Positions 12,601-64,000 of a DNA stretch of 64,000 nucleotides are shown here, one piece after another (the first letter of the stretch is position 1; every line of letters starts with the position of its first letter). The position numbers and the translations under genes are program-made. Source of the stretch: Tubulanus polymorphus (Eukaryota > Nemertea > Palaeonemertea > Tubulaniformes > Tubulanidae); the NCBI RefSeq assembly GCF_964204645.1, contig NC_134028.1, positions 1,364,001-1,428,000 of the forward strand, in the 5' to 3' direction. The notes under the pieces were generated by a model. It was not told the origin of the DNA, ran no database searches, and saw nothing but the letters and a program-made list of their open reading frames with translations.

Positions 12601-13143
12601 TCGCTTGGTGCAAGGCGTGTATTGTAAGGTATTATAGTACAAAGCGCATAGGCACGGACTGCGGATCGGACTGATTGTCCGGTTAGTAGTAAGTTGTCGG
12701 TCGGGATGTTCTCTGGCGGAATTAAAACGTACTCGAATTCAATAAGATAACGAACTGTTTATGAGAATGTTTATGAATCAATTTCTTAATTGCGGGCATG
12801 GTTTAAGTCCAAGGACGTTTTCAAAAATGTTGCAATATTCATACTCAATATTCATGGACTCGTTTGAATATTCGGGGCGCGAATGCGAATACCATTCATT
12901 TATCATTTACGATTTTGTAAAATAACGACATCAAGCGACTAATTGATCAGCTTTTGAATAATCCATTAGTGATGATTCCACGGGTTTTAGCTATTGATAG
13001 GTAGATGCGCGTTCACAGCGTATGATGAATCCCTAGCATAATAGACTGAGACTCGAACATTCGACTAACATTTTGAGTAGCGGGTATATATTTATCGAGT
13101 TTCTCGATCACCCATATGATATTTTGGAATAAAACGAATTTTC

Positions 13144-15357
13144 ATGGCTTCGAAAATCGCACGAATCTTCTGTGTATTGTCTATTATTTTGTGTTGGAGT
13201 ATTTTCGTCGAATGTCAAAATCGTAAGTGTCATATCGAAGTTTAGTATATATTTCTTTTAAGTGCTTAATTTTTTTCACTTTTTCTTGTCAATTTCGTAG
13301 GTACTTTCTCATTCGAAGAAGCTTGTACAGAGGCGATAATGACACGCGCTAGGAACAAACAGGCCAGACCTATCGCTAACTCGTCAGATTACTTACACCT
13401 CAACACCACCATGTCCGCCATGAACCTTCTTAAAGTGGTATATATCCCTGAATAACTGAATTATTTGTTTCAATAGACGATATCGATAATGATGATTTAT
13501 TAACTTATAATATGTACAACATTATAAACATAATTTTTCAATTTCATGGATATATAGGGACTTGACAACCCCAATCCAGTAGGGGCTGTGCCTGATAGGG
13601 GGATTGCCGTGTTAAAAAAAGGAATTAATAAACTTAAGATAAGATAATAATAATGCTAAGAATGATAACAATGATAATTAAAGGCAAAGCTAATAATAAT
13701 GATAACGATGTTTATTTTTACCTGTTTATTCTCAGGACAATCAGCAACAGACGATTAAACTGGCAGGATACCTCAGTATGGTGAGTATAATTTGGGATAA
13801 CAAAAAAGTTAGAAGTTGATACCATTCGTTAAGATATCGTGAAACATCCACACGTTTTTTAATATTTTGTGATAGGCTTGGAAAGATGACAGCGTTGTGT
13901 GGGATCCAAAAGACTTTGGAGGCATAACGACAATTCTTCTAACATCCGCAGATCTATGGTTGCCCGATTTGTACAATACGAACAGGTAGGACTCTCTTGT
14001 TTGGTGAGTCTCGGGAAACCGAGATCCGAACGATGTCAAGCAAGATAAACAAAATATAAACAGGCAAAAACTGGATTCATCTTCTACCTATTGTAATCCC
14101 ACAGAACCGCTAACACGTAACAATAACGTGAAATTTTGTTTTTTGTTATTTCAGCGTGACTGGTAAAATGGACCAATCGAAAGGAAGCCCTCATCGTTTG
14201 CAAGTCAGTAATGATGGTACTGTAAGATGGTGGCCTGTTGATCTGTTTGAAGTCAGTTGTCAGTTAGACATGAAATTCTTTCCGTTCGATGTACAAACTT
14301 GCGAATTCGAATTTGAAAGTTGGTCGTACAGTTACGACCAATTAAGATTCATCAGTCCTTCCGACAAAGTTAGTCTTCTGAACCTGAAACCCAGTGGAGA
14401 ATGGCGAGTGACGGGAACCAAAGCGAAGGCTGCTATCAAATATTATTCGGCATCTTTTAAATGGAGCGAAATGGTTTTCACTTTGAAAATAGCCAGAAAG
14501 TCGGCTTACTACGTCACGAACATAATATTACCGCTGGTAGCGATGTCATTTCTGGTTTTAATGGTATTCTATCTACCGGCTGAATCTGGAGAGAAGATCT
14601 CACTGGGAATTACTGTTCTGTTGGCATTCTCAGTGTTCCAACTGTTGATGGCTGATCTGATGCCGAAGACGTCCAATGTCACGCCCATATTAGGTGCGAA
14701 AAATAGATACGTTTTTATTTCTTTTACCGGCACGAGCTAATTTTTGAATTTCGAATATAGGAGGAAATTTCCCAAGGTATAAAAGTTGGATATATTTTCT
14801 ATATTTTGCTTATGTTATATATTTCAGTGATTTACGTCACGCTACTGATGGCTATGGCAATTATATCTACAATAGTGTCTGTACTAGTGCTTAACGTGCA
14901 CCATCAACACGACGAAGGTTCAGCCGTCCCGAACTGGGCTCGTAATATCGTCTTTAGATGTATGGCACCGATTGTTTGCGCCAAAAAACTGGTGAAGCCG
15001 TTCGTGCAAGGTTCGCTGCACACCACGAGAATCACTCCGCAGACGGACATTCTGAGAAACAACGGCGCCAACAATCATCCGAACAACAATAAAACGGTCA
15101 ACGATAAAACCGATTTGAAATTGGAAGATGTGGAAAACCTGAACGATATGAAGTATGATTTAGCGATGCGGAAACTGTCGGTATTTCTCGGTGATAAACA
15201 CGGCGGGATTCGAGCTCGCAGCGAGCTAGAACTCAAAGCTATTGAATGGCGATTAATGTCTCGGATTATGGACCGTTTTTTCATGTTTGTTTATTTCATT
15301 TTGAACATCATAATAGCTGCCGGCTGCCTCACAGCAGCTACAAGCTCACCACAATGA
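13144..15357 (+). CDS. Nicotinic acetylcholine receptor-like Cys-loop channel subunit, non-alpha type (gene 1)
   Basis: Six exons: 13144-13222, 13301-13437, 13736-13780, 13876-13985, 14155-14693 and 14828-15357 (1,440 nt, 479 aa). Intron phases are 1,0,0,2,1. A signal peptide (about 1-24) precedes a ligand-binding domain with a Cys-loop of exactly 13 residues between C159 and C173 (CQLDMKFFPFDVQTC). M1 is about 242-264. M2 is about 271-291, with GEKISLG at its start (cation-type filter), Leu at 9' and Asp at 20'. M3 and a C-terminal M4 follow. Loop B keeps its Trp (ESWSY, about 180). Loop C has no vicinal Cys pair, so it is not an alpha subunit. The loop-D region reads TIKLAGYLSM instead of the usual VWL motif, and loop A is shortened to WLPDLYNTN. 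Such divergence makes acetylcholine binding uncertain. It probably works in a heteromer or responds to another ligand. Confidence 0.93.
13556..13720. repeat. Possible retroelement tail in intron 2 of channel gene 1
   Basis: A stretch around ACAACCCCAATCCAGTAGGG, able to form a small CCCC/GGGG hairpin, is followed by TTAAAAAAAGG and a degenerate run of GATAA/AATAAT units. A structured end followed by a simple A-rich tail resembles the 3' end of a SINE or LINE. No second copy was found in this window. Confidence 0.25.
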
Positions 15358-16208
15358 AATGTGTCAACCGTGGCTCTTTCTTTTTAATTAACAACCGGTT
15401 GTTGTATCTTCATTTATTTGGACGTCTGTAGGCTTCATGTGTGTTCAATGTATAGATATTTCATTGAGAAAACGAATTGACCACTAACGCCCTGACGATG
15501 TTAGACATGTTATAACAGCCCACCTCCTTCAAAAACTAATCATTGAAACTGACAATTGTGAACGTCTGAAAGGGTCTAGTCTTGATCTAAAAAAGTCTTT
15601 ATAGCGAACGTAATGAAAGAAAATTGATGTTTTAGGTTGCGTGTTTTAGCCTGTTGTAGGCCTATGCGCAGACGTGTGTTGTGTTAAACTTTGCTTATGT
15701 AATACTTTATGATAATACATCTCTGTACAACCAGTCCTGAAATAAATATATACATATACACGGTGATATAAAATGACTCTTTTGAGTTTCTTTATTATCT
15801 GTGGTGATAAATGGAATCGGACGCATTTTGATCGAGAAGTCATTAGAACCCTCGTGATTTCTCTCAACAGCTCTAATCGTTGACTCTGTCACTAGCTCGC
15901 GTGTTTTCTATTGAAATGCCCCTGCACGGGTCCCATTAGATCTGTCACGCCTATGATGAGTATTTGTTGAACAAAAAGTGTGTATTCTATGCGAAATAGT
16001 CATTTAGATACAGAAAATACACGAAAAACCATAAAACCATTTGAATGGCTGTATTGTATCGGTATTACAAACCGATCTGTGCATATTAGTTTTGTCAGTA
16101 TTTGTATTCAATTAGTTTCCTCGGGTGTGATGGATATGATGCCGTAATTTACATCAGTAACACACATTTTTTTATGTTTCACACGAGGATTCACGATTCA
16201 ACATTAAA
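15358..16208. other. Intergenic region between the two channel genes
   Basis: About 850 bp holding the 3' UTR of gene 1, with a candidate AATAAA polyadenylation signal at 15741-15746, and the promoter and 5' UTR of gene 2. No repeats or further coding sequence were recognised. The minus-strand open frames here are unsupported. Confidence 0.6.
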
Positions 16209-18696
16209 ATGACCGAACGGGAAAATAAACACGGCAAATTCTCGTCCGTTCCGGGTCAACTTGGACCGCGTTGGCTACCAATGACTTTGATTCTGTTGCA
16301 GTGTGTTTCAGATGTCACCGAGGCGAGTCGTAAGTTCTCTAAATGTCTCTTGTTCTATCTTATCATATTACAAAAAAAAACGAATTGGCGTCATTAAACG
16401 TATTTCATATACACAAAAAAGACTAGTCTTTATGAATTTTTGATATACGCGATATTGACTCTATATCTATCTCTCTTAGCATTCAGAGAACATCTCTAGA
16501 CATTTGTTCAAGCATGGCAGTATAAACTACGACTAAACTCTTTATTACTTCATACGTCAGTTCAAGTCACCACCTGTTTTTTTTTTCGGAAAGCACCTCC
16601 GACACTATTGTTCCATCCCACTATTTTCGAGGTGTTAATGCAAATTCATAATCGCATCGCTATTTCAGGTAGTCATGTATCTGCTGAAGAGGCGTGTATT
16701 GATAAAGTGTTGTCTCGGCCTCGGAATACACAAGCTAGACCGGTCACTAACTCCTCGGAATACATACATATCAATATCAGTATGGGCGTGACGAATCTGA
16801 TCCGTGTGGTAGGCCAATCTCACTACTTGAATATGACGTGTCATATTGACCGTCAGGCACAAGTGGCTGACCGAAGTTAAAAGTCGCACTTGACGGCCAT
16901 TTTGAATAATAATTCTTTCAAAATCAGAAATGTCTGTAATCTTCAGTTTCTTTGTAGGAAAACGAAAAACAGTCGATTACAGTAGCTGGTTATTTATCTA
17001 TTGTGAGTAAAATCTAATGAATGTTTATTATCAGATATTTGGAAATTTGTCCTTATTTCGCCTATCATGTAGAGTTAGGTTGGAAGGAATGACGAAGCAA
17101 GCGATAGCTCAGTTAGTTTAGATCTCATTTATAAACAAACGTATTTCAATTCTATTTGGTAAGCTGTTTGTGATTTCTGATTTCTAGAGATGGAGAGACG
17201 ATAGTATTGGATGGACAGATCAAGAATGCGACGGTGTTTCTCGATTGGGAATAAAGTCGAAATATCTATGGATACCAGATATCTTCAGCATGAATAGGTA
17301 AGTAACATGTAGTAGAAATATCTGTGAAATTGAATCAAAAAATTGAGGCAGGTTTCGATTGGTCTCATGATCCAGTTAACCTGGTAGAAGCGGCCGGTAG
17401 AGAGTTTCTAATCGGGAATGCGTTCAATCGAAACTCAATAAGAATTCAAGTCATCTCCTTGGTGTCGTTTTCTTTTAAACAGCAACACTGGTGTAAATGA
17501 TTTATCACGAGATATTGAATACAATCTGGTTGTAACAAGTGACGGTACCGTGCAGTGGTGGCCCATCGCTCTCTACCAAGTCAGCTGTCAACTGGACATG
17601 ACATACTTCCCATTCGATAAACAATACTGCGAATTTGAGTTCGAATCCGGTTCGTACAGTTACAGGGAATTAAGGCTGACCTCTATGTCCGACACGATAG
17701 ACATCGCGCGATTGAAGCCGAGTGGAGAATGGTCGCTACTGAGTACGTCTGCTCATGCGGCCGTGAAAACATACGGCGAAAATAACAACAATTGGAGTTA
17801 CGTCATATTCAACGTGAAAATCGCCCGTAAACCGTTATATTACATTCTAAACATAATCGTACCTTTGATTTTATTATCGCTATTGGTTCTAATGATATTT
17901 TACCTGCCGCCCGAATCAGGGGAGAAGATATCGTTAGGAATGACGTCATTGGTTGCATTTTCCGTGTTCCAACTGTTGATAGTGAATATCATGCCGAAAT
18001 CCTCCGATCAAACTCCGATATTAGGTCAGTTCTGAGAATTGATATCTGATATCATCTAATTCAAACCCCTGTTTCGTTCTCGGCATGTGTGGTGGGTGTA
18101 TATAAGAAATGCAAAACTCAAGTTAATCAAAGAATTAAGGAAAATTTTTAAGATAAGAAAAAACAACAACCACGAATGATAATTTACAAATCAACGAATA
18201 TTTTTTCTATTTTTCAGTTATCTATGTTACATTTCTCACGTTGATGACAATATTGTCAATAATATTGGCTGTGGTTGCATTGAACGTTCACCAACAGCAC
18301 GACGTAGGAACCGCGGCCGGAAGTGTCCCCGAATGCGTGCGAAATGTCTTCTTCGAATTTCTCGCGCCAATCGTCTGCGGTCGACAACTCGTCCAGACTC
18401 TCAACTATAAAGAAAACAGAAAACTATCAGGCGATACTGAAGACGAAAGATTTAGTGAAATTGAAATGGAATCGATCAGTCGTAAAAATGAGGGTAATCA
18501 GAATGGCATAGATGCGCTGACAAACACTCAGCAGCCGTCACGCACGCAGGATAATGTCTCAAGCCAAACATTTACCGCGACGGCCAATGAATGGAGAGTT
18601 CTTTCTAGAATTATGGATAGAATTTTTCTGTTGTTTTACACCTTTCTAAATCTAGCGGTAGTGGTTGGCTGTCTTGCAGCAATAGTTCACCAATAG
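16209..18696 (+). CDS. Nicotinic acetylcholine receptor-like Cys-loop channel subunit, non-alpha type (gene 2)
   Basis: Six exons: 16209-16329, 16669-16808, 16958-17002, 17188-17297, 17483-18024 and 18218-18696 (1,437 nt, 478 aa). Intron phases match gene 1, and the 45-nt third and 110-nt fourth exons are the same size, so the pair arose by tandem duplication. The N-terminus is longer, with a hydrophobic signal core WLPMTLILLQCV. The Cys-loop is CQLDMTYFPFDKQYC (C174-C188). The loop-B Trp is replaced by Gly (ESGSY, G195), and there is no vicinal Cys pair. Loop A reads WIPDIFSMN. In M2 the intermediate-ring motif GEKISLG is kept, but 9' is Val instead of Leu and 20' is Asn. Losing the loop-B aromatic removes a central agonist contact, so this is probably an accessory subunit or has another ligand. 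An AATAAA at 18893-18898 may end the transcript. Confidence 0.93.
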
Positions 18697-19473
18697 AAAT
18701 AGAAAATAGTCTGACGTACTTTTTAACGAGGAAGCAATGTTGAGACAATTGTTCGTCCGCACTGCGGCGCCCTCACTCTTTCGCAGCTAACTGTAAAATA
18801 TATGAATTAATGAGAAAATCTTGCAAATATTGATTTAAATGATACCATTGGAGAATCTTATTGAAATTAATCATGCAAAAATTACGTTGGGAAATAAACT
18901 TATTTCCAAGTTAAACGTTTTGTAAGAGTTTTTAAATGAATTTCGTTGCCGCGCATCGGGACTAACTCAACTCTTTAAAAGCGCATTGGAAAAGAGACCG
19001 ATATTGTTTCTTGTGGCCCTACACAGTTTCAAAACGCTTACTGGGAAATTGATGTCGAATTTCTAATGTTATATCCGAGTATAATTACTTTTGTGAATAA
19101 AGATTATTATTACTAGTAAAATTGATGGCGGTTTGTTTGTAGTTCGGCCAGTTAGAATATAATGCAAAGAACATAGAGCTTCTTTTTCTTTTAGCATATA
19201 TACATAAAATCTGTAGAAGCCACTCAAAAATAAATATTTGCAAAGTCTTCAATATCAAGTTACCAGGAAAGAGTACACAAGCAATCAGCCCTCAGTTTGA
19301 TAATGATTGTACCGAGTTGCCGTTGTTGGCCCGCAAAGCCGTATAAATTGCATCTCTTACCGTACAATGGCGCTATCAGTGGCAATTCAACGAACTATCC
19401 AGATACCGGAGAATCTCGCAACATCCGCGAATAGACGAGATAATCGACGAGCATCATTTTGACGGATTTCAAG
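18697..19473. promoter_or_regulatory. 3' UTR of channel gene 2 and upstream region of CaMKII
   Basis: The first part is the 3' flank of channel gene 2 (AATAAA at 18893; another AATAAAG near 19097). A TATA-like TATAAAT at 19342-19348 lies about 130 bp before the CaMKII start codon and is a possible core promoter element. The TATA assignment rests on sequence and distance alone. Confidence 0.35.
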
Positions 19474-63232
<43,759 letters not shown>

Positions 63233-63928
63233 GTATGAATTCTAACTACATTCTATCTCTTTGTTTCTCTGTGTGTATTTTCTGTATCTGTTTGTCATGG
63301 TGAAAGTCGTCATACTGCTGCTGGTAACTCACAAACTCTCAGAATGTATAGTTCCATGGACGCCGGTTAAAACACTTCAACAACACTTAGCAGTAATTTT
63401 GTTAGCAATTTTCACTCTGTTAACCGTTACGAACTACTACTAAACCCTTCGAAAGGACGTTACATTGTTGAGAGTTTATTAGATGTTTTAGTCTTGTGAC
63501 TTGTGAGATTCTGCTCATAAAATGATATTCTGTATAAGCTGCGATCACTGAGCAATTTCAAACGCATTCGATCGGACAGTTAATAACTAGATCAAAATGC
63601 TATTTACGTCACTGACATATTGCGACATTACGGTGATATTTGGAATGAGTTTTGATCTGTACTGAAATTGATGTTAGACGCATCAATTATATTAAATCAA
63701 TGCGTGATCGCAACTTAATGATGATAATTTCATAAAGGGTTTTATTCATATCTGTCGACTTTCATCGCTTAATTCACTATCTGGCTGTCATCAATGCGAT
63801 ATTAATAAACTGATGGCGCTGTAATTTAAGTGATGTTGACAGATATGAATAATCGAGTATAACAGGTATAGATGTATGTATGTATGTCTGGTGGATATGA
63901 GTGTGTTTTTCATTTTCTCTTTAATCAG

Positions 63929-64000
63929 GAGGTCGTTGACGCTGTAACAGCACCACGTACATCGCAGTCCTTATAAAACCGAAGCGAAGGTCGATGACCT
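63929..64000 (+). other. Strong acceptor near the right edge, immediate stop in CaMKII frame
   Basis: TTTTCTCTTTAATCAG is a good acceptor. Joined to the preceding exon in phase 1, the frame reads Gly-Gly-Arg and then TGA. Either it is an alternative last exon that ends the kinase without its hub, or it is a decoy site. The window ends before this can be judged. Confidence 0.25.

Overview
This is animal nuclear DNA. Genes are split by GT-AG introns, introns are long and AT-rich, and small transposons and minisatellites are abundant. The protein families and the CaMKII linker sequence suggest an invertebrate bilaterian, probably a lophotrochozoan such as a mollusc, annelid or brachiopod. No species can be named from the sequence alone. 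No bacterial, viral or CRISPR features were seen.

Layout. (1) 1-2,835: no complete gene. Two diverged copies of an unrecognised coding-like module lie on the minus strand. (2) 2,836-11,832, minus strand: a PDZ-domain protein of the synaptopodin-2/ZASP type. Two alternative 5' ends join the same 3' exons in the same phase, one with the PDZ domain and one without. (3) 12,529-12,600, minus: tRNA-Gly(UCC). (4) 13,144-15,357 and 16,209-18,696, plus: two tandem nicotinic-receptor-like (Cys-loop) subunit genes with identical intron phases, encoding 479 and 478 aa. Both lack the vicinal cysteines of alpha subunits. (5) 19,474 to beyond 63,232, plus: a calcium/calmodulin-dependent protein kinase II gene. 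The kinase, autoregulatory and calmodulin-binding regions and part of the variable linker are present. The association (hub) domain must lie beyond the right edge.

The strongest novelty candidate is in the CaMKII gene. Exon 6 (end of helix alpha-E plus the HRDLK catalytic loop) exists in two versions, 73 nt and 85 nt, both with intact splice sites and the same phases. Using one or the other keeps the frame; using both or neither breaks it. That is the signature of mutually exclusive exons inside the catalytic core, and the second version adds four residues just before HRD. A 40-bp tandem repeat with self-complementary segments lies between them. The same gene also shows an 84-nt stop-free intron in phase, an 18-nt linker microexon and a Ser/Thr/Ala-rich linker cassette with two in-phase donors.

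The CaMKII introns hold many minisatellites, more than ten CAG/CTG tracts (up to 18 units) and several families of short inverted-repeat elements. Most long open frames in these introns are artefacts of repeats whose unit length is a multiple of three. CaMKII, nicotinic-type channels and a Z-disc/actin PDZ protein all suit neuromuscular tissue, but co-regulation is not shown by the sequence.
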